Shown: positions 35,486-44,458 of the stretch, piece after piece
Position numbering within the stretch: the first letter of the stretch is position 1
How the letters are laid out: every line of letters starts with the position of its first letter
NCBI RefSeq assembly: GCF_008386495.1
Contig: NZ_VTHJ01000009.1
Span: 118,418-182,417, forward strand
Origin: Streptomyces tailanensis
Lineage (GTDB): Bacteria > Actinomycetota > Actinomycetes > Streptomycetales > Streptomycetaceae
Reading direction: 5' to 3'
DNA length: 64,000 nucleotides
Notes under the pieces: model-generated
What the model was told of the DNA's origin: nothing
Database searches by the model: none
What the model saw: the letters and a program-made list of their open reading frames with translations, nothing else
Translations under genes and position numbers: made by a program

Positions 35486-36513
35486 ACCATCGACCTCCGG
35501 ATCATCGCCTCGGCAAAAGCGGGCAGAACGCCGGCTGTCGCTCGCTGACGGGCGGGCTGCAGCATATCCGTGAACCGTCGCCTGCGGGGCGGGCGCGACG
35601 ATGTGTACGGGGCGTTCCAGGCGTCGGGGAAGGAGGCGGCGCCGGGGACGACCAGGTTGGTGCGCTCGTCGCATGCCAGGATGGCCCTGAGCCAGGTGCG
35701 CACCGCGTGGTGGAAGTCGTATGTGAGCGGCACCGGCGCGAGAAGCCAGTCGCGGCACTGACTGCCCGCGTGCGGGAGGTAGTCGCTCCGGTTTCTGCCG
35801 GGCCACGGGCTCTCCGGCTGGATGAGATGCAGTCCGTACCCCAGCTCGGTGAACACATCCAGCGCTCGGCCCAGAGCGACATGGTCGGAGCCGGGCAGGA
35901 TCTCCAGCACGATCCAGAGCCGGTGCCGGCGTACCGTCTCCAGCGCGCCCGCCAGCACCTGGCCCTCCAGCGTCTCCACATCGATCTTGATGAGGTGGGG
36001 CCGGGCCGACCGTTCCTGGGTGAAGGCGTCCAGCGTGGTGACCGGCACGGTCACGCTCTCGGTGTACTTGCGATGCGCGGCGTTGAGGGAGTTGGAGGAT
36101 TCGCCCTTCAGGGACAGGTGGAGCTCGGCATTGCCCGGCGCATCGGAGACTGCCGAGGTGATCAGCTCGAAGTCGAGGCAGTTGTGTCGGCGGATGTCCT
36201 CACAGATGCGCGCCGTGTCCGGTGTCGGTTCGAAGGCGTGCACCGACAACCGGTGGCCGTACAACGCGTCGATCAGCGCCGCATAGAGCCCGATGTGCGC
36301 GCCGACGTCGTACACCGCGCTGCCCGGGGGCGCCTGCTGCGCCACAGCCAGCAGCGTCGCCTGGGTCACGGGCTCGTACCCTGCCGGGCCCGATCGGCGC
36401 AGCTGCCGCTGTATGGCGGTCTGCTTGCGGCTCAGGACGTTGAGCGCGCGTGGATAGGAGCCGTCGGTCTCAAGGACGCCGGGATGGTGAGGGAGCCTGA
36501 TGGCAAGAGGCAT
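35434..36513 (-). CDS. FkbM-type methyltransferase
   Basis: 359-residue SAM-dependent O-methyltransferase of the FkbM type. The ATG at 36513 gives MPLAIRLPHHPGVLETDGSY. The SAM loop is SAVYDVGAHIGLYAALI, the acidic end of strand 2 is VHAFEPTPDTARICEDIRRH, and PHLIKIDVETLEGQVLAGAL is the signature FkbM motif. The last 40 residues (from about 35560) read through IS debris, so the natural C-terminus may be lost. It overlaps the end of the Stealth gene by 82 bases. The pair probably made and methylated a surface glycan. Confidence 0.8.
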   Translation of the reverse strand: MPLAIRLPHHPGVLETDGSYPRALNVLSRKQTAIQRQLRRSGPAGYEPVTQATLLAVAQQAPPGSAVYDVGAHIGLYAALIDALYGHRLSVHAFEPTPDTARICEDIRRHNCLDFELITSAVSDAPGNAELHLSLKGESSNSLNAAHRKYTESVTVPVTTLDAFTQERSARPHLIKIDVETLEGQVLAGALETVRRHRLWIVLEILPGSDHVALGRALDVFTELGYGLHLIQPESPWPGRNRSDYLPHAGSQCRDWLLAPVPLTYDFHHAVRTWLRAILACDERTNLVVPGAASFPDAWNAPYTSSRPPRRRRFTDMLQPARQRATAGVLPAFAEAMIRRSMVTRMGRRPARPRAAGRR

Positions 36514-37360
36514 GGTGAGGAGAACTCCTCCGTATGGTCGGGCAGGCGCTCGAAGGGGCTGGGGGCGGGGAAGTAGCTGTCCAGGAAGCGCTGGACCATT
36601 GCCGCGTCGGGGTGTTGTCCGGCGGCACAGGTCACCGTGTCGTTGAGGCAGAAAGCGACATGCGATCGGGCGGCCAGCAGCCGACGCAGCCGTGGGGCGA
36701 TGCCCGGCTGGGAGATGTCGATGTAGTCGTAGCGGATGCTGCCGGCCACGGCCCGGCCCGTGTGGAACACGTAGTAGTGGTGCAGCGAATTGGTGATCGA
36801 GATGTCGTCCGGGCTGCGGAAGGCGTGGGCGGCTGTGCGCTGGTGGGCCTCCGCGAAGACCTGTTCGATCTCGGCGAGCACACTGCGCCGCAGCGCGCAC
36901 GGTGTGTGCTTCATCTTCTGGGTGACGCAGCTGCCGAAGCGGGCCTCCAGCAGCCGGCGGTTGGTGATGCCCGCGGCGGAGACCGGTACGTCGTCCGCGC
37001 CCGCGCTTCCGACGGGTGGCAGCAACGCCTTCGAGAGGAAGAACTTGCTGATGCCGTTGGCCAGGAAGAAGTGCTGCGGCACCGTGGGCCGCCCGAGGAA
37101 GACATCGTCGTTGAAGTAGAGGAACTGCTCGGAGAGCCCCTCGATGTGGTGCAGCTGGCTCTCGATGGCGTGCGAGTTGAACGTCGGGGGCGTGCGAGTT
37201 GAACGTCGGGAGCACGGCGGGGTCAGTGAAGATCTCCCGGTGGTCGACGACGGTGAGCCGGGGATGCCCGGTCTCCAGCCAGGAGGGCACCTGCTGGTCG
37301 GTGACGAGATAGACGTGCCGGATCCAGGGGGCGTACAGGTGCAGCGAGCGCAGCGCATAG
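36432..37360 (-). pseudogene. Stealth-type sugar-phosphate transferase, truncated and frameshifted
   Basis: The minus strand encodes a Stealth protein (family that transfers sugar-1-phosphates in capsule-like polymers). LRSLHLYAPWIRHVYLVTDQ and VPSWLETGHPRLTVVDHREI form conserved region 2; after a frame change come FLYFNDDVFLGRPTVPQHFF (region 3) and KMKHTPCALRRSVLAEIEQV. The frames are separated by a perfect 22-bp tandem duplication at 37167-37210; deleting one copy restores one reading. The N-terminus upstream of 37360 (conserved region 1) is missing, so the gene is also 5'-truncated. Confidence 0.8.
37167..37210. repeat. 22-bp perfect tandem duplication
   Basis: Bases 37167-37188 and 37189-37210 are identical (each starts GGCGTGCGAGTTG). 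The unit is not a multiple of three and splits the Stealth reading frame. Confidence 0.9.
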
Positions 37361-37496
37361 CCTCGTCTTCAGTTGGCGGGTTTCGCCAAGCACCGCGCTC
37401 AGGTCGCGGTGACAACTCAGCGAACCGCTGCCGCTGGGTGAGGGGCAGCCACTTGCCCAGAGAGGGATGAGCCCATCACCGAGTTGCGGGAGGTGG

Positions 37497-38687
37497 TCAA
37501 TGCGTTCTGTCGATTGAGATGGCAGCGGCCGCGTCGACTTGTGTGCCTGCTTCCTCGTCGAGCCGGTCCACGAGGAGCATCGCGGCATCGTCCGCAAGGC
37601 GCCCCTGGGGGGTGTGGCGGATCAATGCCTGGTGCAGCTGCTCCAGGAACTCCGGCGGGGTGCGGGAGTGCACCGCTTCCATGGCCTGGGGCAGGGCGAA
37701 GAAGTCGTTGTCGCGATTGCGGGCTTCGATCACGCCGTCGGTGTGCAGCAGCAGACGGTCGCCGGGTGCGAAGGGGTAGCTCTCCGGCTTGGCGGGAGGA
37801 CCGGTGAGGAAGTCTTCCAGGCCGAGCGGTGGTAGTGGTGAGGTGGGCATCAGCGCCTGGACCTTGCCCTGGCGCAACAACAGTGGGGGCGGATGGCCGC
37901 GGTTGACCACTTGGACGACGAATGTGTCGGGTACCTGAGCCACGACCGCGGTGACGAAGTCCTCCGCCTGGTCTCTCGCCTCGTCCTGGCCGGCCGCACT
38001 CGGCACGGCGCACTCCCGCCTGAGCGCAGCCGCGCAGTGATGCATCACCTCCACCAGGTCCTCCTCGTAGTGCACGGCCTCCCGGAACGCGCCCAGCACG
38101 GCTGCGGCCAAGCGCACGGCAGGAAGCCCCTTGCCGCGGACATCCCCCACGATCATCCGGACCCCGTACCGTGTTTGCAGCGCCTCGTACAGGTCACCGC
38201 CGATCTGCGCTTCCGTCTCAGCCGCGAGGTACATGCTGGCCACCCGCACCGGGCCCAGCCGGGTGGGTACAGGTCGCAGGAGGACTTGCTGGGCTGCCAC
38301 GGCGACCCGGCGAACCTGGTTGAGCTCGCTCTGCCTGCGCGTACGCACGGCCTTACTCATGGTGACACTGACAATTGACACCACGACGGCGGCCGCAAGG
38401 TTGCTGTAGACCTGGCCACCCCAGCTCTGGTGCAGGGTGGCCGTGATCAGGGTGACAGCCACAGCTCCAGTCGCTGTCGCGAGGGTGCCTTTCGGGCCCG
38501 TCGTCAGCGAAGCCAATGCCGGCATCGCGGCGAGGACAGGACCGGTATACACAACGTGTGCGGGCGAGAGCTCGATCCCCAGCGCCATCAGTACGATCAT
38601 GAACGGCACACACTGCGCGAGCCGCATGAGGGCCCGGCTATGACCGCCCGCTGCTGATGGGCCGGATGAGCGGAAGAGCGACCGCAT
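37497..38687 (-). CDS. SpoIIE-type PP2C phosphatase, membrane-anchored
   Basis: 396 residues. Four or five membrane segments (FMIVLMALGIEL, ATGAVAVTLITATL, AAVVVSIVSVTMS) precede a PP2C/SpoIIE domain: IGGDLYEALQ and MIVGDVRGKGLPAVRLAA carry the first metal Asp residues, VVNRGHPPPLLL the middle motif, LLLHTDGVIEARN and LADDAAMLLVDR the last ones. All metal-site Asp residues are present. Such proteins dephosphorylate anti-anti-sigma factors and act in stress or sigma-factor switching. The ATG at 38687 (MRSLFRSSG) is taken rather than the one at 38723, because it brings the Arg-rich start close to the first span. Confidence 0.85.
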   Translation of the reverse strand: MRSLFRSSGPSAAGGHSRALMRLAQCVPFMIVLMALGIELSPAHVVYTGPVLAAMPALASLTTGPKGTLATATGAVAVTLITATLHQSWGGQVYSNLAAAVVVSIVSVTMSKAVRTRRQSELNQVRRVAVAAQQVLLRPVPTRLGPVRVASMYLAAETEAQIGGDLYEALQTRYGVRMIVGDVRGKGLPAVRLAAAVLGAFREAVHYEEDLVEVMHHCAAALRRECAVPSAAGQDEARDQAEDFVTAVVAQVPDTFVVQVVNRGHPPPLLLRQGKVQALMPTSPLPPLGLEDFLTGPPAKPESYPFAPGDRLLLHTDGVIEARNRDNDFFALPQAMEAVHSRTPPEFLEQLHQALIRHTPQGRLADDAAMLLVDRLDEEAGTQVDAAAAISIDRTH

Positions 38688-38808
38688 GGGTATAGCCTGC
38701 CTCGCTGAGGTCGGGTGTTCCACTCAACGCTCTTGTAGCCCGCCGACTCAGCCGCTGATCCGCCAACCGGAACGGACGGCTGTCAGTGCTCGTCCATAGG
38801 ATCACGGC

Positions 38809-39345
38809 ATGTCCGATGCCTTCACCGTCCTGTGGACCCATGACACGTGCCGTGCCCTGCGTAAGGCGGGGCGCGTGGGCGAGCGGCCGCCGGTCGCCTT
38901 CAGCGGCGTCCATTCCTCCCTGCCCGCCTGGTCGGGTGCCTGCGTTGGGGACGAGGTGTACGCGCTGCACGTCAACCGGGGCGTCGTGTTCGTGGTGAGC
39001 CGGATGCGGGTGATCGACATGGAGCGGCGTGAGTGCTGCGGCACCGCCCCGGCGACATGGCGGGAGTCGGCGTTTCCCGGGCACAGCGACTGGTCGATAC
39101 TCGGTGCCGGCGGCTGTGGTGCCGCGGCGGTGCACGTGGACGCGACGCCCGTACGCTTCGATATGCCGATCCCGGGCGATCTTCTGGCAAGGCTTACCTG
39201 GCGTAACCGCCGAGGCCAGACCCGCGGTCTGAAATACCTGGTCGATGGGCGTCTCGAGCGCTCGGTCAGCCTCCAGGGGTTCTACCGTCTGACCTTCGAG
39301 TCAGCTGACGAGTTGGCGGAGGCCGTCAGCAACACCGTCCCTTGA
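38809..39345 (+). CDS. hypothetical protein, 178 aa
   Basis: Plus-strand gene starting MSDAFTVLWTHDTCRALRKA. Segments such as VGDEVYALHVNRGVVFVVSR and RMRVIDMERRE suggest a small beta-barrel-like domain; GLKYLVDGRLERSVSLQGFY near the end resembles a conserved C-terminal strand pair. Four or five Cys residues occur, including a CC pair. It appears complete, cytoplasmic and monocistronic, divergent from the PP2C gene. The family is not recognised. Confidence 0.55.
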   Translation: MSDAFTVLWTHDTCRALRKAGRVGERPPVAFSGVHSSLPAWSGACVGDEVYALHVNRGVVFVVSRMRVIDMERRECCGTAPATWRESAFPGHSDWSILGAGGCGAAAVHVDATPVRFDMPIPGDLLARLTWRNRRGQTRGLKYLVDGRLERSVSLQGFYRLTFESADELAEAVSNTVP

Positions 39346-40149
39346 TGCCGACAGACGAGCGGCCAACCGAATCAGCCGCAACGACCATCCCTCCCGGGAG
39401 CACTCACGACCGGCATATACGGGCGGGTTCGACGGGCCGGCGCTGGGACTCACCCCTGCCGATATCCACCAGCGGAAGCGTCCACACGGCCGCCATGGTC
39501 GTGTACATGCAGCCAGGCTCCCGTACCGCCACCCCCGCCCACGCCGACCACCCCGCCCGCCAGCGGCTGCGGCCCTCAGGTAGCAACGAGGTCGAGCGGG
39601 GCAGCGGGCACGTTGGATATGACTGCACCGCTGGCTGCGATCGAGGGGTGACAGGGCGACGCTCGGTGTGACAGAGGCGTGTTGGCCTCGCTACCGGCTC
39701 CGCGCCCGCTCCGTAGACGTCGCCCCGGGCCCAACCGCTCCGGAACAGAGACTGGGCACGAGCCGCGCCGCGCCGGGGCGTCGTGCGGTACGCGGTTCCG
39801 GCACTCCCGCCGCGGCCGCCGTGCCTGACCGACTTGCCGCACCTGGCCCACCACACCTTCGATCTGACGATCGCCCGTAAGGCGTGTTGATCACCTACCG
39901 CCGCGAGAACGGCGCCGCGGAGACCACCTGGGAGGCCGCCTTCTCGGGCTACCGCGTCCTGCCGAACGGCGTCGTCGACATGGACGCCGACAGCATCACG
40001 CTACGGAGCGAGACCGACGAGGACCGTGCTCCACTTCCGCGAGGAGCGGTTTGCCACGCGCCGCGACCGGCACGCCCAGCAGCGGGCGGCGCCGCCATCA
40101 CACGGATTGCCCGCGCCGCCCTTGTCCTGCTCCAGCTCGAACACCGCCG
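39346..40149. other. decayed DNA, no intact gene
   Basis: No intact gene was seen. Around 39810-40070 the plus strand shows protein-like pieces in successive frames (LPHLAHHTFDLTIARKA, then ITYRRENGAAETTWEAAFSG and YRVLPNGVVDMDADSITLRS, then VLHFREERFATRRD). They look like a single frameshifted relic I cannot name. Confidence 0.4.
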
Positions 40150-40640
40150 CACCGCTTGACGCGGTTCGTACGGACCACCTTGATGAACAGCCGCCCCTGG
40201 GCACCGACGACCTCGATGACGGCTCGGCGGCCCGGCCGGTAGGCGCGTACCCGGCGCCGTGCCGGACCCGCACCGCAGCCGAGGTCCCGCAACAGCCGGG
40301 CGAGCGCGGCCGGATCGCAGGCCGACGGCAGGCCGGGCAGCCAGGGGTCGTACGGGAAGCGCCAGACCGCGACCCGGGTGGAGCCGTTGTCCAGCACGGT
40401 CGCGCCGCGCGGGATGCGGCCGGTACGGGCACCGATCCGCTGCGGGCAGGTGCGCCCGTCGGGCCCGCGGACCTCTACCCGGTAGGAGGCAGTGCATCCG
40501 TAACCGGGCTGGTGGTCCACGTGATCGACGCACCAGGACGCCAGCCGACCGCCGGACGGTTCCAGTGCCGCCGCCAGCAGGCCGCCGGCGTCCGGACCGG
40601 TCAGCAGGCGCAGAGCGGGCTGCTCAGGAGTGATGGACAT
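40150..40640 (-). pseudogene. aminoglycoside-phosphotransferase-like protein, 5' fragment
   Basis: The minus strand from 40640 (MSITPEQPALRLLTGPDAGG) reads a well-formed N-terminal lobe: PGYGCTASYRVEVRGPDG, VAVWRFPYDPWLPGLPSACD, RRVRAYRPGRRAVIEVVGAQ and GRLFIKVVR, the ATP-binding Lys strand of the APH/choline-kinase fold. Coding stops being family-like at about 40160, and the catalytic HGDLH-type and DxD motifs are absent. It was cut off by the neighbouring relic. Confidence 0.6.
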
Positions 40641-41039
40641 GGGCACAACGCTGCGCGGTCTCTGTGAATCGACGCCGTGGCTTGGATGAAAAAGTCCTCA
40701 TGTTCCCGCCTGAGAGCCCCAAGACGGTCAAAGGCGAAGATCACGAAGCGTCACGAGACGTTACCGAGAAGGGGGCAGTGAGTGAACTGGGCCATTCTCA
40801 TGACCAGGAGGCTGACCCGGAAGAAGCCTGCCCGCGACTGGGCGAAGAGGCCGAGTCCGCCGGCCGAGCCGGCCTACGAGGAAGACTCGGGGCCGTCGTC
40901 GCCGAACTGCCGGTGTCGGGTCATCGAGCGGTGAGGACGTGCGCCCACGGCTCATCGATGTCGGCCAGACCCAGCACGGCGACCACGTTGTCGAGCGTTC
41001 CGGCGCCGAACCAGCGCCGCACGGCGTCGTCGTCGCCCA

Positions 41040-41736
41040 GCGTGTCTGCAGGGGATCTTGTTCGTGCTGCACACGGGCATCCAGTGGGAGTGGCTGCCGC
41101 AGAGCTCGGCTTCGGCTCCGGGATGACGTGTGGGGGTCGGCTGCGGGACTGGAACGAGTCCGGGGTGTGGGACGGCCTGCACCAGGTGTTGCTGACCGAG
41201 CTGCACCGGGCCGGGAAGCTGGACTGGTCGCGGGCGGTGATCGACGGCTCGCACCGGCAGGCGCGTCGGGGCGGCCCAAAACCGGGCCGAGTCCGGTCGA
41301 CCGCGCCAGACCGGGCTCGAAGCACCACGTGATCACCGACGCGCACGGCACTCCTCTGGCCATCACCCTCAACGGCGGCAACCGGCACGATGTCACCCAG
41401 TTGATGCCCCTGCTCGATGCGATACCGCACATCAAGGGTCGCACCGGTCGCTCTCGTCACCGCCCACGGCAGCTGTTCGCCGACCGTGGCTACGACTTCG
41501 ACAAGTACCGCCGCCTGCTCTGGAAACGTGGGATCAAGCCGGTCATCGCCCGACGCGGCGTGCCGCACGGGTCCGGGCTCGGCACCGTCCGCTGGGTGGT
41601 CGAGCGCACGAATGCCTGGATCCATGGCTTCCGCCGCTTGCGCATCCGGTGGGAGATCCGCGACGACATCCACGAGGCATTCCTGAAGCTGGCCTGCTGC
41701 GTGATCACCTACCGCCGCGTCCGAGCATTGTGTTAG
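41040..41736 (+). mobile_element. IS5-family (IS427-like) transposase, truncated
   Basis: Two overlapping plus frames encode the protein: GMTCGGRLRDWNESGVWDGL and LDWSRAVIDGSHRQARRGG (first DDE Asp), then after a shift near 41280 GSKHHVITDAHGTPLAITLN, LFADRGYDFDKYRRLLWKRG (second Asp) and RWVVERTNAWIHGFRRL (Glu, Y2R region). The shift resembles the programmed frameshift used by two-frame IS427 elements. The first 80 or so residues are absent, so the element is truncated. Confidence 0.8.
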
Positions 41737-41876
41737 CTCCTCTTAGCCCGGGGGCGGTTGGACCGTTCTGTTCCCTGTGCCAGAGGGGGAAGTCAGTGCG
41801 GGCGCGTCCAGGGATGGCCTCGGATGCCGCGACGCCGAAGCGACACCGGACCCACTGGTGGGATCACTCCACCAGG

Positions 41877-41898
41877 CAGAGACCGCCGATCCATGGAT
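41877..41898. promoter_or_regulatory. operator site upstream of the SDR gene
   Basis: This 22-base site ends in the palindrome ATCCATGGAT (41889-41898) and begins CAGAGACCGCCG. Its exact reverse complement occurs at 43226-43247 upstream of the MmyB-type regulator. It lies 90 bases before the SDR start. Confidence 0.7.
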
Positions 41899-41988
41899 AA
41901 ACCTTCCTCTCCCGCCCCTGCGCGGGCGCCCCTACGGTCGAGGCCGCGGGCGCTCACCGGCCCGCCGTAACGAAGGAGCGAGACCCCC

Positions 41989-42738
41989 ATGAAGATGACC
42001 GGCAACACGATCCTGATCACCGGCGGCACCTCGGGCATCGGGCTCGGCCTGGCCCTGCGCCTGCACGAGGCCGGCAACAAGGTGGTCGTCGCCGGCCGGC
42101 GCAAGGAACTCCTCGACGAGATCACGGCCGAGCACCCGGGCATCGACGCGCTCGTCCTCGATGTCGCGGACCCCGACTCGATTGCCCGGGCCCGTGAGAC
42201 CGTGGCGGCGAGCCACCCCGGGCTGAACGTCCTGGTCAACAACGCCGGCATCATGCTGCGGGAGAACCTCCTCGACCCGGCCGGACTCCCGGCCGCCGAG
42301 GATCACGTCACGGTCAACCTGCTCGGCACGATCCGGATGACGTACGCCTTCCTGCCGCTGCTGGTGGGCAAGGACGACGCGGTCGTCATGAACGTCACCT
42401 CGTCGCTGGCGTTCGTCCCGTACCCGAGCACCCCGGCCTACAGCGCGACCAAGGCCGCGCTGCACTCCTTCTCCGAGAGCCTGCGCATTCAACTCGCCGG
42501 TGCTGACGTCGGCGTCCAGGTGATCGAGGTGGTCCCGCCGGGCGTGCGCACGACCCTGCTGGGCCAGCAGGACGACGACCACGCCATGCCGTTGGACGAC
42601 TTCCTCACCGAGACCCTCGACCTGCTGCGCGAGAACCCCGACGCGAAGGAGCTTGTCGTCGAGCGCGCCAGGTTCATCCGCGACGCGGAGACCAACGGCT
42701 CCTACGACGATGTCCTCGCCATGATCAGCGGCATCTGA
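41989..42738 (+). CDS. short-chain dehydrogenase/reductase (DltE-like)
   Basis: 249 residues. The Rossmann glycine motif is ITGGTSGIGLGLAL, followed by NVLVNNAGIML, the catalytic Ser in NVTSSLAFVPY and the Tyr-Lys pair in AYSATKAALHSFSES. All catalytic residues are intact. NADP(H) preference is suggested by the Arg-rich VVAGRRKEL after strand 2. Encoding an SDR next to a MmyB-type regulator is a very common actinobacterial arrangement, and both genes here share an operator. The substrate is probably the regulator's small-molecule ligand or a related compound. Confidence 0.88.
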   Translation: MKMTGNTILITGGTSGIGLGLALRLHEAGNKVVVAGRRKELLDEITAEHPGIDALVLDVADPDSIARARETVAASHPGLNVLVNNAGIMLRENLLDPAGLPAAEDHVTVNLLGTIRMTYAFLPLLVGKDDAVVMNVTSSLAFVPYPSTPAYSATKAALHSFSESLRIQLAGADVGVQVIEVVPPGVRTTLLGQQDDDHAMPLDDFLTETLDLLRENPDAKELVVERARFIRDAETNGSYDDVLAMISGI

Positions 42739-42839
42739 CCGACCTGTGATGACCGGCGCGAAACACACGGACGAAGACGACGAAGACACCGTCGGAACAG
42801 CACGCGGGCGGGCCCTGTGGGGTCACATCATGGGCGAAC

Positions 42840-43148
42840 GCGAGCTGGACCCGCCTCGGGGAGGTCCTCACCGAAGACGCGGAACGGTAAGGAAGCGTCT
42901 TCGGCTTCGCCCCGGTCGTCGGACTGGAGGCGACCAGCTCCGTCCCGAGTGCCGACGGGCACGCGAGCGCCCGTCACACGACGAACATCGTCGTGTCGGA
43001 CGGGCCGAGCGACGAGGCCCGGGGCCGGTCCAAAGCGTTGGGCGTCGTCGACGGGGGACCGTCGCCGCAGGCCGTCTTCCCTGCCGGCGGCCTGCGGCGC
43101 ACCGCCGACGGTCGGCGAGTTTCCCAGCGGGTCATGCAGGTCGAGTGA
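42840..43148 (+). pseudogene. SnoaL/NTF2-like protein, decayed
   Basis: In the plus frame ending at the TGA at 43146, a broken SnoaL-like domain can be read: RLGEVLTEDAER, one in-frame stop, then FGFAPVVGLEATSSVPSADG, HASARHTTNIVVSDGPSDEA and RSKALGVVDGG with a final LRRTADGRRVSQRVMQVE. The order (HxTNxVV, then ARxRSxxLGV, then LRRTxDGWRI) fits the NTF2-like polyketide cyclase/hydratase family. It lies between the SDR and its regulator. Confidence 0.5.
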
Positions 43149-43225
43149 CCATCGGGTCGTCTCGCTGCGAGCGCCCTCGGCGTCGGCCGTATGGGCGGCT
43201 TCGCGCGGGTGGGAGAGGACTGCTC

Positions 43226-43247
43226 ATCCATGGATCGGCGGTCTCTG
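43226..43247. promoter_or_regulatory. operator site upstream of the MmyB-type regulator
   Basis: This is the exact reverse complement of 41877-41898, beginning with the palindrome ATCCATGGAT. It lies 33 bases before the regulator start, placing it over the likely -10/+1 region for autorepression. Confidence 0.7.
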
Positions 43248-43280
43248 GATAGTCGGGCGGGACGCGGCGAGGATGGGGGC

Positions 43281-44120
43281 ATGGACAAGAAGGAACTGGC
43301 GGAATTCCTGCGGCGCCGGCGTGAGATGTTGCGCCCCCGCGACGTCGGGCTGGTCGAGGGGCCGCGCAGGCGTACGCAGGGGCTGCGCCGCGAGGAGGTC
43401 GCGCAGCTCGCCGGCATGTCCACCGACTACTACGCCCGGCTGGAACAGCAGCGTGCTCCGCAGCCTTCCGTCCAGATCACCACGGCTCTCGCCCGGGCGC
43501 TGCGGCTCACCCTGGACGAACGCGACCATCTCTTCGTCCTCATCGGCCACAACGCCCCGGCCCGCTTCCACCGCTCCGAACATGTCAGCCCGACACTGAT
43601 GCGGGTCCTGGACCGCCTGGACGACTCCCCGGCCCTGGTGCAGACCGACCTGGTCGACACCCTCGCGATGAACCCGTTGGCCGTGGCGCTGCTCGGCGAC
43701 CAGACCCGCCACACCGGTCTGGCCCGCAGCGGCTTCTACCGCTGGTTCATGGACCCGGCCGAACGTCTGATGGTTCCCGAGGAGAACCGCGAACGCCACG
43801 GGCGTGCCCAGGCAGCACGCCTGCGGGCCGCGCTGACAGCCGGCAGCGACACCCCCCGAGCCGCCCGGATCCTCGTCGAACTCCAGGAACACAGCCCCGA
43901 GTTCGTCCGCGTGTGGGAACTCCAGGAGGTCGCCCAACGCTACGACGACTGCAAGACCATCCTCCATCCCGAACTCGGCCGCATCGACGTCGACGCCCAG
44001 GTCCTGTTCACCGAGAACCGCGCCCAGACCCTGGTGGTGCTGACCACGCGCCCCGGCACGGAGAGCCACAGCAAACTCGAACTGCTCTCCGTCATAGGGC
44101 ACCAGCAGCTCACCCCCTGA
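43281..44120 (+). CDS. XRE-type regulator with MmyB-like ligand domain
   Basis: 279 residues. The start at 43281 (MDKKELAEFLRRRREMLRPR) is the family start; a longer in-frame start at 43191 would read through the operator. The helix-turn-helix reads GLRREEVAQLAGMSTDYYAR with LEQQRAPQPS following. From about residue 110 a PAS-like MmyB domain follows (LVDTLAMNPLAVALLGD, RWFMDPAERLMVPEENRERH). This domain binds fatty acids or similar small ligands in characterised members. It likely represses itself and the upstream SDR gene. Confidence 0.88.
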   Translation: MDKKELAEFLRRRREMLRPRDVGLVEGPRRRTQGLRREEVAQLAGMSTDYYARLEQQRAPQPSVQITTALARALRLTLDERDHLFVLIGHNAPARFHRSEHVSPTLMRVLDRLDDSPALVQTDLVDTLAMNPLAVALLGDQTRHTGLARSGFYRWFMDPAERLMVPEENRERHGRAQAARLRAALTAGSDTPRAARILVELQEHSPEFVRVWELQEVAQRYDDCKTILHPELGRIDVDAQVLFTENRAQTLVVLTTRPGTESHSKLELLSVIGHQQLTP

Positions 44121-44458
44121 CATCCTGGGCCGGGAGACGGGTCAGGGCTCGGCGCAGGAGGGGCCCGAACAGGTTGGAGACCTGTGTCCCGAACACGGTC
44201 AGGGGCGCTGGTGATGCATGCGGGTCACGGTCCAGGACGCCGGAAGTCGTAGGGACCGGCGGCGCGGCACCCCGCGCACCCACTTCCGCACGGCTCTTGC
44301 TCTGCGCGCTGCGGCCAGACAGGTGGGCCCTGTGCTGTCCGGGCTCCGTGATCGGGCCGCCGGTTTGACCGGATGCCCCCTCCGTTTTACTCTCGAATGC
44401 GTACGGAGGTAGCATCCGTTTTGCTGCCGCCGCAGGGTCACGGCAGGCAGGAGGGCGC
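44121..44458 (+). promoter_or_regulatory. TetR upstream region with two operator-like sites
   Basis: There is no gene in this 338-base gap. Two sites share the form CGGA-N7-TCCG: 44370-44384 and 44404-44418. Each carries TCCGT-type outer sequence and together they form a 16-bp inverted repeat (44370-44385 with 44403-44418, 14 of 16 matching). They lie 41-89 bases before the TetR start. Confidence 0.55.

Noticed and set aside
40921..41673. Minus-strand frame opposite the IS5 transposase
   Set aside because: The plus strand contains the DDE motifs in order; the minus reading has none.
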